A stretch of DNA of 64,000 bases from KBS50 sp042666615 (GCF_042666615.1 NZ_JBHTDD010000014.1:62001-126000); one strand, 5' to 3'. Positions 41,465 through 49,868 are shown, counted from the first letter of the stretch. Translations and numbers: made by a program. Notes: generated from the letters alone by a model not told the origin.

Positions 41465-43231
41465 GTGCGCAAGGTACTCATCGCCAACCGGGGCGAGATC
41501 GCCGTACGGGTCATCCGCGCCTGCCGGGACGCTGGGCTGAGCAGCGTGGCCGTGTACGCGGACTCCGACCGGGACGCGTTGCACGTCACCCTGGCCGACG
41601 AGGCGTACGCGCTGAGCGGCGACTCGGCCACCGACACGTACCTCCGGATCGACAAACTGCTGGACGTCGCCGCCCGGGCCGACGCCGACGCCGTACACCC
41701 CGGTTACGGCTTCCTGTCCGAGAACGCCGACTTCGCCGAGGCGGTGATCGACGCCGGTCTCACCTGGATCGGCCCCACCCCGCAGGCGATCCGCGACCTG
41801 GGTGACAAGGTGACCGCGCGGCACATCGCGCAGCGGGCCGGCGCGCCACTGGTACCCGGCACCCCGGACCCGGTGGGTGGCCCGGACGAGGTGATCGCGT
41901 TCGCCGTCGACCACGGCCTGCCGGTCGCCATCAAGGCCGCGTTCGGTGGCGGCGGTCGCGGGCTCAAGGTGGCCCGGACGATGGAGGAGATCCCGGCGCT
42001 GTTCGAGTCGGCCACCCGGGAGGCGGTGGCCGCGTTCGGTCGGGGCGAATGCTTCGTCGAGCGTTACCTGGACAAGCCGCGGCACGTCGAGGCGCAGGTG
42101 TTGGCCGACCAGCACGGCAACGTCGTGGTGGTCGGCACCCGGGACTGCTCGTTGCAGCGCCGGCACCAGAAGCTGGTCGAGGAGGCGCCGGCGCCGTTCC
42201 TCACCGACGAGCAGCGGGGACAGATCCACGACAGCGCCAAGGCGATCTGCCGCGAGGCCGGCTACCACGGTGCGGGCACCGTGGAATACCTGGTCGGCGC
42301 CGACGGCACCATCTCGTTCCTGGAGGTCAACACCCGCCTCCAGGTGGAACACCCGGTCACCGAGGAGACCGCCGGGATCGACCTGGTCCGCGAACAGTTC
42401 CGGATCGCCGACGGGGAGAAACTCCGGCTCGGCGCCGACCCGACGCCGCGAGGTCACTCGATCGAGTTCCGGATCAACGGCGAGGACCCGGGCCGCAACT
42501 TCCTGCCTGCCCCCGGCACGGTGACCGAGTTGCGGCTGCCGACCGGCCCCGGGGTCCGGGTGGACACCGGCATCTCCGCCGGAGACGTCATCGGCGGCAA
42601 CTTCGACTCGCTACTGGCCAAGGTGATCATTACCGGCGAAACCCGTACCGAGGCGCTGGAGCGGGCCCGCCGGGCGCTGGACGAGATGGTGGTCGAGGGC
42701 ATGGCCACGGCGCTGCCGTTCCACCGGCTGGTGGTTCGCGACCCGGCGTTCACCGGTGCGCCGTTCGCCGTGCACACCCGGTGGATCGAGACCGAGTTCG
42801 CCAACACCGTGCCGGCGTACACCGGGGGCGCGGGTGGGGCCGACGCGCCGGCGGAGCGCGAGACCGTGGTGGTCGAGGTTGGCGGCAAGCGGCTGGAGGT
42901 CACCCTTCCCGCGGGCCTCGGCGCCGGTACGACCACCGTGGCCGGCCCCGGAGGCGCCCCCGGCGCCCGGAAGCCGGCCCGGCGTGGCAGGGGTTCGAAG
43001 GCGGGGGCGGCGGCCGGCGGTGACACGTTGACCTCGCCGATGCAGGGCACCATCGTCAAGATCGCCGTGGCCGAGGGTGACACGGTGGCCGAGGGCGACC
43101 TGGTGGTGGTGTTGGAGGCGATGAAGATGGAGCAGCCGCTGCACGCGCACAAGGGCGGTGTGGTGGGTGGCCTGAGTGCCGAGGTCGGCGCCGTCATCAC
43201 CGCTGGCGCCGCCATCTGCGCAATCACCTGA
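41465..43231 (+). CDS. accA: Acyl-CoA carboxylase alpha subunit (biotin carboxylase + carrier)
   Basis: Carboxylates biotin with ATP and bicarbonate and carries it to the beta subunit. It has 588 residues. The biotin carboxylase domain spans about 1-445: VLIANRGEIAVRVIRACRD, AVHPGYGFLSENADFA, KAAFGGGGRGLKVA (ATP loop) and FLEVNTRLQVEHPVTEE. A Gly/Ala-rich linker leads to the C-terminal biotinyl domain with EAMKMEQ, the biotinylated Lys. The GTG start has a GAAGAAGGGG stretch upstream. Probable partners are AccD (22.3 kb) and AccE (31.1 kb); BirA (21 kb) would biotinylate it. Confidence 0.96.
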   Translation: MRKVLIANRGEIAVRVIRACRDAGLSSVAVYADSDRDALHVTLADEAYALSGDSATDTYLRIDKLLDVAARADADAVHPGYGFLSENADFAEAVIDAGLTWIGPTPQAIRDLGDKVTARHIAQRAGAPLVPGTPDPVGGPDEVIAFAVDHGLPVAIKAAFGGGGRGLKVARTMEEIPALFESATREAVAAFGRGECFVERYLDKPRHVEAQVLADQHGNVVVVGTRDCSLQRRHQKLVEEAPAPFLTDEQRGQIHDSAKAICREAGYHGAGTVEYLVGADGTISFLEVNTRLQVEHPVTEETAGIDLVREQFRIADGEKLRLGADPTPRGHSIEFRINGEDPGRNFLPAPGTVTELRLPTGPGVRVDTGISAGDVIGGNFDSLLAKVIITGETRTEALERARRALDEMVVEGMATALPFHRLVVRDPAFTGAPFAVHTRWIETEFANTVPAYTGGAGGADAPAERETVVVEVGGKRLEVTLPAGLGAGTTTVAGPGGAPGARKPARRGRGSKAGAAAGGDTLTSPMQGTIVKIAVAEGDTVAEGDLVVVLEAMKMEQPLHAHKGGVVGGLSAEVGAVITAGAAICAIT

Positions 43232-44120
43232 GGGCGACCGCCGCCGCTTCCCGGACCGCGTCGGCGAGGGAGCGCAGCACCACCGAGTCCAGCCGCCAGT
43301 GTTGCCAGTACAGCGGCACGTCGACGTGCCGGCCGGGAGCGAGGTCGACGCACCGCCCACCGGCCAGGTCCGGGCGGGCCAGGGCTTCCGGGACCAACCC
43401 CCAGCCCAGGCCCAGCCGGATCGCCTCGCTGAAGCCGGGGACTGACGGGACGTACCGCACCGGGGGATCCAGCAGGCGGCCCGTCACCGCCCGGATGAAC
43501 CGGTGCTGCGTCTGGTCCCGCCGGTCGTAGACCATCACCGGCGCGGCGGCGAGGGCGTCGGGGGTCAATCCGTCCGCGAAGTACCGGTCGGCCAGCGCCG
43601 GCGCGGCCACGGCGAGGTACCGCATGGCACCCAACCGTTCGACCCGGCAGCCCTGCACGGGCTCGCTCTCCGCGGTGACCGCCGCCATCGCCGTGCCGTC
43701 CCGCAGCAGTTCCGCCGTGTGCCCCTCGTCGTTGGTGTGAATCTCGAAGGCGAGCCGAGGCTCCGCCGGTAGCCGGGCCAACGCGTCGAGAAACCAGGTG
43801 GCGAGGGAGTCGGCGTTCACCACGAGGGCCACCCTGGTCCAGTCGGGACCCCCGGCCGGCGCGATCCTGGCGGCGTCCAGCGCCTCCCGTTCGAGGAGTG
43901 CGAACTGTCCGGCGAGCCGGAGCAGCGGCTTGCCGGCGTCGGTCACCCGGGATGGCCGGGAACGGCGGACCAACACCTGACCGACGGCCGCTTCGAGCGC
44001 CTTGATCCGCTGGCTGACCGCCGAGGGGGTGACGTGCAGGGCCTGAGCGGCGGCCTCGAAGCTGCCCTCCGCCACCACCACGGCGAGGGTGCGGAGCTGA
44101 CTGGAGTCAAGGTCAACCAT
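43224..44120 (-). CDS. lysG: LysR-family regulator LysG/ArgP
   Basis: LysR-type activator of 298 residues that senses basic amino acids and switches on the exporter lysE. The HTH is FEAAAQALHVTPSAVSQRIK, followed by a typical LysG/ArgP effector domain (VALVVNADSLATWFLDAL, GFSEAIRLGLGWGLVPE). It is divergent from lysE with 91 bases between start codons. The ATG at 44120 follows TAAGCT by six bases. The 3' end overlaps the accA end by eight bases. Confidence 0.93.
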   Translation of the reverse strand: MVDLDSSQLRTLAVVVAEGSFEAAAQALHVTPSAVSQRIKALEAAVGQVLVRRSRPSRVTDAGKPLLRLAGQFALLEREALDAARIAPAGGPDWTRVALVVNADSLATWFLDALARLPAEPRLAFEIHTNDEGHTAELLRDGTAMAAVTAESEPVQGCRVERLGAMRYLAVAAPALADRYFADGLTPDALAAAPVMVYDRRDQTQHRFIRAVTGRLLDPPVRYVPSVPGFSEAIRLGLGWGLVPEALARPDLAGGRCVDLAPGRHVDVPLYWQHWRLDSVVLRSLADAVREAAAVALR

Positions 44121-44126
44121 AAGCTC

Positions 44127-44132
44127 AGCTTA
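44127..44132 (-). promoter_or_regulatory. -10 box for leaderless lysG transcript
   Basis: Read on minus, TAAGCT ends six bases before the ATG at 44120. It overlaps the small palindrome AAGCTCAGCTT (44121-44131). Confidence 0.45.
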
Positions 44133-44176
44133 ATGACCCATAGAAAGGTTAGCTGGAATGCGATGGCGGACCGGCC

Positions 44177-44182
44177 TACCGT
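44177..44182 (+). promoter_or_regulatory. -10 box of the lysE transcript
   Basis: TACCGT ends six bases before the GTG of a mini-ORF at 44189, not before the lysE start, placing the predicted mRNA 5' end at the mini-ORF. Confidence 0.45.
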
Positions 44183-44188
44183 CGCCTC

Positions 44189-44215
44189 GTGACCCACCCC
44201 GTACCCAACTCATGA
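44189..44215 (+). CDS. Eight-codon upstream ORF coupled to lysE
   Basis: A GTG six bases after the -10 box opens the reading frame MTHPVPNS, whose TGA overlaps the lysE start codon as ATGA. lysE has no Shine-Dalgarno of its own, so ribosomes finishing this peptide would reinitiate on lysE. The peptide has no Lys or Arg codon, so its role is more likely start coupling than sensing. Prediction from sequence layout only. Confidence 0.45.
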   Translation: MTHPVPNS

Positions 44216-44808
44216 TCAATTCGATGGTCGCCGGCTTCTCGGTGACGCTCGCCCTGATCGTGGCGATAGGCGCCCAGAACGCCTTCGTCCTACGTCAGGG
44301 ACTGCGCCGGGAACACGTGCTGCCGGTGGTGTTGACCTGTGCGGTCTCCGACGCCCTGCTGATATCGGTGGGCATCGCCGGGTTGGGTGCGCTGGTGACG
44401 GAGCGGCCCACCGCGATGCTCGCGGTCCGCTGGCTGGGCGCGGCCTTCCTCGCCGGGTACGCGGTACTGGCCGCCCGCCGGGCGTTGCGCCCCACCTCTC
44501 TCGTACCCGCGGACCGGCCCCCCGCCGCGCTGCGTGCGACGCTGCTGACCTGCCTGGCCTTCACCTATCTCAACCCGCACGTCTACCTGGACACAGTGCT
44601 GCTGATCGGCTCGGTGGCCCAGCGGCACCCGTACCGTTGGTTGTTCGGCGTCGGCTCGGCGCTGGCCAGCGCGGTGTGGTTCACCGCGCTCGGCGTCGGC
44701 GCCCACCGGCTGGCGCCGGTGCTTGCCCGGCCCGCGGCGTGGCGGGTGCTGGACGGCGTGATCGCGGTGCTGATGGCGGCACTCGCCGTGTCACTGCTCG
44801 TCGGTTGA
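44212..44808 (+). CDS. lysE: LysE-family basic amino acid exporter
   Basis: Inner-membrane exporter of L-lysine/L-arginine, 198 residues with about six helices. GAQNAFVLRQGLRREHVLPV and FLNPHVYLDT-like FTYLNPHVYLDTVLLIG are the LysE signatures. It is divergent from lysG, its expected activator. The ATG at 44212 is the only good start for the family N-terminus (MINSMVAGFSVTLALIVAIG); it overlaps the stop of an upstream mini-ORF. Confidence 0.93.
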   Translation: MINSMVAGFSVTLALIVAIGAQNAFVLRQGLRREHVLPVVLTCAVSDALLISVGIAGLGALVTERPTAMLAVRWLGAAFLAGYAVLAARRALRPTSLVPADRPPAALRATLLTCLAFTYLNPHVYLDTVLLIGSVAQRHPYRWLFGVGSALASAVWFTALGVGAHRLAPVLARPAAWRVLDGVIAVLMAALAVSLLVG

Positions 44809-44853
44809 CGTGGGATACCTAACCATCGCAGAGCGAGTCCGGTGCCGACCGGC

Positions 44854-44859
44854 GATGAT
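44854..44859 (+). promoter_or_regulatory. Possible -10 box for leaderless guaB1 transcript
   Basis: GATGAT ends six bases before the GTG at 44866; it departs from TAnnnT at the first base. Confidence 0.3.
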
Positions 44860-44865
44860 GGCCGG

Positions 44866-46305
44866 GTGCGGTTCATCTCCGGCGCGGCTCCCGCGCACGA
44901 TCTGACCTACAGCGACGTCTTCATGGCCCCGGCCCGCTCCGAGATCGGGTCCCGGCTCGACGTCGACCTGTCCACCTCCGACGGCACCGGCACCACGATC
45001 CCGCTGGTGGTCGCCAACATGACGGCGGTCGCCGGGCGCCGGATGGCCGAGACGACGGCCCGGCGCGGCGCGCTGACCGTGCTGCCGCAGGACATCCCGA
45101 TCGACGTGGTGGCCGAGGTGATCTCCTGGGTGAAGCGCCGGCACCTGGTGCACGACACCGCGATCACCCTCGGGCCGACGGATACCGTCGGTGACGCAAT
45201 CCACCTACTGCCCAAGCGCGCACACGGCGCCGTCGTGGTGATCGACCCGGACGGCCGGCCGCTCGGCGTGGTCACCGAGGCGGACACCGAGGGTGAGGAC
45301 CGGTTCGCCCAGCTCCGACACGTGATGTCCACCGAGCTGCACACCGTACCGGCCGAGGCCGATCCACGAACCGGCTTCGACCGGCTCTCCGCGGGGCGGC
45401 GCCGGCTGGCTCCGGTGGTGGACTCGGACGGTCGGCTGGTCGGGGTGCTGACCCGCAAGGGCGCCCTGCGAGCCACCCTCTACCGGCCGGCGCTCGACAG
45501 CGACCGACAGTTGCGGGTGGCGGCCGCCATCGGCATCAATGGCGACGTGACGGGCAAGGCCGCCGCGCTTGTCGAAGCCGGCGTGGACACGCTCGTCGTC
45601 GACACGGCGCACGGCCACCAGGAACGGATGATCTCGGCGCTGCGGGCCGTCCGCAAGGTCGACCCGCCGGTCCCGGTCGTCGCGGGCAACGTGGTGACCG
45701 CCGACGGGGTACGGGACCTGGTTGACGCCGGCGCGGACATCGTGAAGGTCGGCGTCGGCCCCGGCGCGATGTGCACCACCCGGATGATGACCGGGGTGGG
45801 CCGGCCGCAGTTCTCCGCCGTGCTGGAGTGCGCCGCCGAGGCGGCCCGGGTGGGCCGGCACGTCTGGGCGGACGGCGGGGTCCGCCACCCGCGCGACGTG
45901 GCGCTGGCACTGGCCGCCGGAGCGTCCAACGTGATGATCGGTTCCTGGTTCGCCGGCACCTACGAGTCCCCCGGTGACCTGTACGTCGATCCGGACGGCC
46001 GCCGCTACAAGGAGAGCTTCGGGATGGCCTCGGCACGGGCGGTCAGTGCCCGGACCGGCGACGACAGCCCGTTCGAGCGGGCCCGCAAGGCGATCTTCGA
46101 GGAGGGCATCTCGTCGGCCCGGATGCACCTGGACCCGCACCGCCCGGGGGTGGAGGACCTGATCGACGAGATCGTCGCGGGGATCCGCAGCGCCTGCACC
46201 TACGCGGGTGCGGCGAACCTCGCCGAGTTCCACGAGCGTGCGCTGGTCGGGGTGCAGAGCACAGCCGGGTACACCGAAGGGATGCCGCTGCCGACGAGTT
46301 GGTGA
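44866..46305 (+). CDS. guaB1: GuaB1-family IMP dehydrogenase-related protein (probable GMP reductase)
   Basis: TIM-barrel nucleotide oxidoreductase of 479 residues with an inserted pair of CBS domains (about 95-205, with AVVVIDPDGRPLGVVTEAD and APVVDSDGRLVGVLTRKG). The catalytic loop GVGPGAMCTTRMMTGVGRPQ supplies the Cys, and VPVVAGNVVTADGVRDLVDA and DGGVRHPRDVALALAAGAS complete the active site. The mycobacterial GuaB1 group is reported to reduce GMP to IMP rather than oxidise IMP, so GMP reductase is the best guess. Confidence 0.88.
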   Translation: MRFISGAAPAHDLTYSDVFMAPARSEIGSRLDVDLSTSDGTGTTIPLVVANMTAVAGRRMAETTARRGALTVLPQDIPIDVVAEVISWVKRRHLVHDTAITLGPTDTVGDAIHLLPKRAHGAVVVIDPDGRPLGVVTEADTEGEDRFAQLRHVMSTELHTVPAEADPRTGFDRLSAGRRRLAPVVDSDGRLVGVLTRKGALRATLYRPALDSDRQLRVAAAIGINGDVTGKAAALVEAGVDTLVVDTAHGHQERMISALRAVRKVDPPVPVVAGNVVTADGVRDLVDAGADIVKVGVGPGAMCTTRMMTGVGRPQFSAVLECAAEAARVGRHVWADGGVRHPRDVALALAAGASNVMIGSWFAGTYESPGDLYVDPDGRRYKESFGMASARAVSARTGDDSPFERARKAIFEEGISSARMHLDPHRPGVEDLIDEIVAGIRSACTYAGAANLAEFHERALVGVQSTAGYTEGMPLPTSW

Positions 46306-46355
46306 CGGCCCGGCCCGCCTCTCGTCGGGCCGGGCGGCGCCGTCCGGACGTCCAT

Positions 46356-46901
46356 TCATTCGAAGAGGCGGCGGAGGACCGGCCGGGCGGCGACCGCCGG
46401 ATCGGGGCCTACCGGTTCCGGCAACGCGCCGGCGAGCCAGAGTGACGCGAACCCGTGCGCGATGGACCAGGCGGCGAGGGCGTCCCGGTCCGGGTCGCCG
46501 CCGGCCAGGCCGTCGACCCGGGCCCGCAGCGCCTGTCCGGCACGGGTCCGCGCGGCCACGACCTCGGGGTCGTCCGCCCGGTACAGCTCCGGCCGGAACA
46601 TCACCTCGAAGTGGGCCCGGTGCCGGGCGGCGAAATCGACATAGGCCATGCCGGCCGCGAGCAGGTCGTCCCCGGCCGACCGTAACCTCTCGGCGAGCCG
46701 GTTGAAGCCCTCGGCCGCGAGGGCCGTGAGCAGCCCGGCCTTGTCGCCGAAGTGGTGGGCCGGCGCCGCGTGCGACACGCCCGCCCGGCGGGCCAGGTCG
46801 CGAAGGCTGAGTGCGGCGACGCCGGTTTCCTCGACCGCTTCGACCGCCGCCGCGAGCACCGCTCGCCGTAGGTCTCCGTGGTGGTACGCACGCGGTGTCA
46901 T
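46356..46901 (-). CDS. TetR-family repressor
   Basis: Regulator of 181 residues. The HTH is LSLRDLARRAGVSHAAPAHHF with the DKAGLLTALAAEGF helix after it; the C-terminal domain resembles the TetR_C_33/WHG type. The ATG at 46901 follows TATGGT by seven bases, a leaderless arrangement. Two copies of an ATCTTGTC-N3-GACAAGAT palindrome lie between it and the divergent DoxX gene, so it probably represses both. Confidence 0.92.
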   Translation of the reverse strand: MTPRAYHHGDLRRAVLAAAVEAVEETGVAALSLRDLARRAGVSHAAPAHHFGDKAGLLTALAAEGFNRLAERLRSAGDDLLAAGMAYVDFAARHRAHFEVMFRPELYRADDPEVVAARTRAGQALRARVDGLAGGDPDRDALAAWSIAHGFASLWLAGALPEPVGPDPAVAARPVLRRLFE

Positions 46902-46908
46902 GCCCGTC

Positions 46909-46914
46909 ACCATA
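46909..46914 (-). promoter_or_regulatory. -10 box for leaderless tetR transcript
   Basis: Read on minus, TATGGT ends seven bases before the ATG at 46901 and abuts operator 1. Confidence 0.45.
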
Positions 46915-46932
46915 TCTTGTCGTTGACAAGAT
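46914..46932. promoter_or_regulatory. TetR operator 1 (tetR/doxX)
   Basis: ATCTTGTCGTTGACAAGAT is a perfect 8+3+8 palindrome next to the tetR -10 box; it includes a TTGACA-like hexamer. Confidence 0.75.
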
Positions 46933-46947
46933 GCGTCATCCGGACCA

Positions 46948-46966
46948 GTCTTGTCAGCGACAAGAT
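46948..46966. promoter_or_regulatory. TetR operator 2 (tetR/doxX)
   Basis: GTCTTGTCAGCGACAAGAT repeats operator 1 with one outer mismatch, 34 bases away and 24 bases before the DoxX start codon. Confidence 0.75.
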
Positions 46967-46990
46967 TGACGCGACGGATGGAGCGGCCCG

Positions 46991-47434
46991 ATGGCACCCC
47001 TCATCGCCCTGATCGGCGGATTCCTGCTGGCCCGGCTGGCGGGCCTGGTCGGTGTCGATCCCCTGGACGGCTGGCACCCCGCCCTCCGGGTCGGCCTGGC
47101 GGTGATGTTCGTCGTCACCGGCCTGGCGCACTTCGTGGGCCGACGGGACGACCTGGTGGCCATGGTGCCACCCCGAATGCCGCGGCCCGACCTGCTGGTC
47201 ACGATCACCGGCGTACTCGAACTGGCCGGCGCGGCCGGGCTGCTAGTCCCGGCCACCGCCCGGCTCGCCGCCGGGGGGCTCGCCCTGCTCATGATCGCCA
47301 TGTTCCCGGCCAACGTCTCCGCGGCCCGCCGCCACCTCACCCTGGGTGGCCGTCCGGTAACGCCACTGCCGCTGCGCACCCTGCTCCAGGCGGTATTCCT
47401 GGCCGCCGCTGTGGCGGTGGTCGTCGGATATTAG
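46991..47434 (+). CDS. DoxX-family membrane protein
   Basis: Four-helix membrane protein of 147 residues. The pattern ALRVGLAVMFVVTGLAHFVG, GVLELAGAAGLLVPATARLA and MIAMFPANVSAARRHLTLGG is that of DoxX/DUF-type membrane proteins. Its biochemical role is unsettled; some members affect redox homeostasis. A GGAG box lies seven bases before the ATG. It is controlled by the divergent TetR gene according to the shared operators. Confidence 0.85.
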   Translation: MAPLIALIGGFLLARLAGLVGVDPLDGWHPALRVGLAVMFVVTGLAHFVGRRDDLVAMVPPRMPRPDLLVTITGVLELAGAAGLLVPATARLAAGGLALLMIAMFPANVSAARRHLTLGGRPVTPLPLRTLLQAVFLAAAVAVVVGY

Positions 47435-47438
47435 TTTG

Positions 47439-47464
47439 GCCCCTAATGGTGAGGGGGCTAATCT
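47439..47464 (+). promoter_or_regulatory. marR/ABC promoter with inverted repeat
   Basis: TAATCT at 47459-47464 lies six bases before the GTG of the MarR gene. Directly upstream, GCCCC (47439-47443) and GGGGC (47454-47458) form an inverted repeat beside TTAG/CTAA halves, a plausible autoregulatory MarR site. Confidence 0.4.
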
Positions 47465-47470
47465 AGCCGC

Positions 47471-47974
47471 GTGGAGCTGCTCACCCCCCGGGACTTTCCG
47501 CTCGGCCGGCTGATCGACCTTGCCGCCCGCTTGATGTCCCAACGCTGGAGCCGATACCTCGCCGAGCATCACGGGCTGACCCCCGCCGGGATGTCCGTGC
47601 TGTTCACCCTCGCCCAGGGTGGGCACATGACACACCGGCGGATGGCCGAGGTCTGTTACGTCCGACCGGCCACACTGACCGGCATCGTCGACACGCTGGA
47701 ACGCAGCGGCCTGGTCGAGCGGCGCCGCGACGCGGCCGACCGGCGGGCGGTGCATCTCGCGCTGACCAGCGAGGGCGAACGGCACGCCCGGGAACTGCTC
47801 GGCGTCATCTCCACCGACCGGCCGCTCACCTCGGTCGACGCCGACCCGGCCAAGGCGGCCGTGATCCGCGAGTTCCTCCTCGAACTGATCCAAGCCACCT
47901 CCGAGGGAGAGGACCCGACAGTGATCGAGGCACATCTCCGGGGCGGGCGGACGCCGGGCGGTGAACCGTGCTGA
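47471..47974 (+). CDS. MarR-family regulator of an ABC exporter operon
   Basis: Winged-helix protein of 167 residues. HRRMAEVCYVRPATLTGIVD is the recognition HTH and VERRRDAADRRAVHLALTSE the wing. The GTG start has a TAATCT -10 six bases upstream and no Shine-Dalgarno. Its stop overlaps the first ABC gene (GTGCTGA), so regulator and exporter form one operon. MarR with two half-size ABC exporters is a recurring drug-efflux arrangement in actinomycetes. Confidence 0.93.
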   Translation: MELLTPRDFPLGRLIDLAARLMSQRWSRYLAEHHGLTPAGMSVLFTLAQGGHMTHRRMAEVCYVRPATLTGIVDTLERSGLVERRRDAADRRAVHLALTSEGERHARELLGVISTDRPLTSVDADPAKAAVIREFLLELIQATSEGEDPTVIEAHLRGGRTPGGEPC

Positions 47975-49701
47975 CTCGCCTGCTGCGCACCAACCTTCGG
48001 CCCTACCGTGCGCCGCTCGCCGGTGTGGTGCTGCTCCAACTGGTCGGCACCATCGCGTCGCTCTACCTGCCGAGCCTGAACGCCGACATCATCGACCGGG
48101 GCATCGCGCTCGGCGACACCGGCTACATCGTCACCACCGGCGGCTGGATGCTGCTGGTAAGCCTGGTGCAGATCGCCTGCTCGATCGCCGCCGTCTACCT
48201 CGGCGCCCGCACCGCGATGGCCTTCGGCCGCGACGTACGGGCCGCCATCTTCGGCCGCGTCGGCACGTTCTCGGCCCGGGAGGTGGCCCAGTTCGGTGCC
48301 CCGTCCCTGATCACCCGCAACACCAACGACGTGCAGCAGGTGCAGATGCTCGTGCTGATGTCCTGCACGATGCTGGTGGCCGCCCCGATCATGATGATCG
48401 GGGGCGTGATCATGGCGCTCCGTGAGGACCTCGGCCTGTCCTGGCTCATGGTCATCAGCGTGCCCGTGCTGGCCCTCGCGATCGGCGCGATCATCCGGCA
48501 GATGATGCCGCAGTTCCGGCTCATGCAGACCCGAATCGACACGGTGAACCGGGTGCTGCGCGAGCAGATCATGGGCATCCGGGTGGTCCGGGCATTCGTC
48601 CGGGAGCCGTACGAGACGGAGCGTTTCGGCGTCGCGAACGCCGAACTGACCGCCACCGCCGTGCGTACCGGCCGGTTGATGGCCCTGATCTTCCCAGTAG
48701 TGATGTTGGTGCTCAACACCTCCAGCATCGCGGTGCTGTGGTTTGGGGCGGGCCGGGTCGACGCCGGCCAGATCCAGGTCGGCGCGCTGACCGCCTTCCT
48801 CGCCTACCTGATGCAGATCCTGATGGCGGTCATGATGGCCAGCTTCATGATGATGATGGTGCCGCGCGCGGCGGTCTGCGCAGAACGGATCACCGAGGTG
48901 CTGGACACGAGGTCCTCGGTCGTCCCGGCCAGCCGGCCGGTCACCGATGTCACCGGTCACGGCGAACTCGAACTGCGTGGCGTGGAGTTCCAGTACCCCG
49001 GCGCGGTCGCCCCGGTGCTGCGGGACATCTCGTTCCGGGCCACCGCCGGGCAGACCACCGCGATCATCGGCAGCACCGGCGCCGGGAAAACCACACTCGT
49101 CTCCCTGGTACCCCGGCTCTTCGACACCACCCGCGGTCAGGTGCTTGTCGACGGAGTGGACGTCCGCGACCTGGACCCGGAAGTGTTGTGGCGCCGCATC
49201 GGGCTGGTGCCGCAACGGCCGTACCTGTTCACCGGCACGATCGCCAGCAACCTCCGGTACGGCAACTCGGACGCCACCGCCGAGGAACTGTGGGCGGCGC
49301 TGACGGTCGCTCAGGCCCGCGACTTCGTCGCGGCGCTACCGGAGGGACTGAACGCGCCGATCGCCCAGGGCGGCACCAACGTTTCCGGCGGGCAGCGACA
49401 ACGCCTGGCGATCGCCAGGGCCCTGGTCCGCCGACCGGAGATCTACCTGTTCGACGACTCGTTCTCGGCCCTGGATCTGGGCACGGACGCCCGGCTGCGG
49501 GCCGCCCTGGCACCGGTTACCGCCGACGCCACGGTGGTGATCGTCGCGCAGCGGGTCTCCACGATCATCGACGCCGACCAGATCATCGTGTTGGAGGACG
49601 GCGCCATCGTGGGCCGCGGCCGGCACGACGAACTGCTCGACAGTTGTCCAACGTACGCCGAGATCGTGGCGTCCCAGCAGACCACGGCGGTGCCGGCATG
49701 A
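47968..49701 (+). CDS. ABC exporter half-transporter A (degenerate ATP site)
   Basis: Type IV ABC exporter half of 577 residues. Six membrane helices (about 15-300) precede an ATPase domain with Walker A GSTGAGKTT, signature NVSGGQRQR, Walker B IYLFDDSFSALD and a Q in VAQRVS where the H-loop His is expected. The catalytic Glu after Walker B is Asp, so its own site is non-catalytic while its signature is canonical. That is the hallmark of one half of a heterodimer. It overlaps marR before it and ABC half B after it. Confidence 0.94.
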   Translation: MLTRLLRTNLRPYRAPLAGVVLLQLVGTIASLYLPSLNADIIDRGIALGDTGYIVTTGGWMLLVSLVQIACSIAAVYLGARTAMAFGRDVRAAIFGRVGTFSAREVAQFGAPSLITRNTNDVQQVQMLVLMSCTMLVAAPIMMIGGVIMALREDLGLSWLMVISVPVLALAIGAIIRQMMPQFRLMQTRIDTVNRVLREQIMGIRVVRAFVREPYETERFGVANAELTATAVRTGRLMALIFPVVMLVLNTSSIAVLWFGAGRVDAGQIQVGALTAFLAYLMQILMAVMMASFMMMMVPRAAVCAERITEVLDTRSSVVPASRPVTDVTGHGELELRGVEFQYPGAVAPVLRDISFRATAGQTTAIIGSTGAGKTTLVSLVPRLFDTTRGQVLVDGVDVRDLDPEVLWRRIGLVPQRPYLFTGTIASNLRYGNSDATAEELWAALTVAQARDFVAALPEGLNAPIAQGGTNVSGGQRQRLAIARALVRRPEIYLFDDSFSALDLGTDARLRAALAPVTADATVVIVAQRVSTIIDADQIIVLEDGAIVGRGRHDELLDSCPTYAEIVASQQTTAVPA

Positions 49702-49868
49702 GCGAACGCACCGAGCGAAGCGAGGGCCGTGAGCCCATGCCCAGCCAGCCCGGCATGAGCGAACGCACCGAGCGAAGCGAGGGCCGTGAGCCCATGCCCA
49801 GCCAGCCCGGCATGAGCGAACGCACCGAGCGAAGCGAGGGCCGTGAGCCCATGCCCAGCCAGCCCGGC
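49698..49868. repeat. Three 57-bp tandem repeats at the start of ABC half B
   Basis: Identical units begin at 49698, 49755 and 49812, and a partial fourth begins at 49869. Each begins with an in-frame ATG and encodes MSERTERSEGREPMPSQPG, giving four equivalent possible starts. Only the first overlaps the upstream stop as ATGA. Confidence 0.9.
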
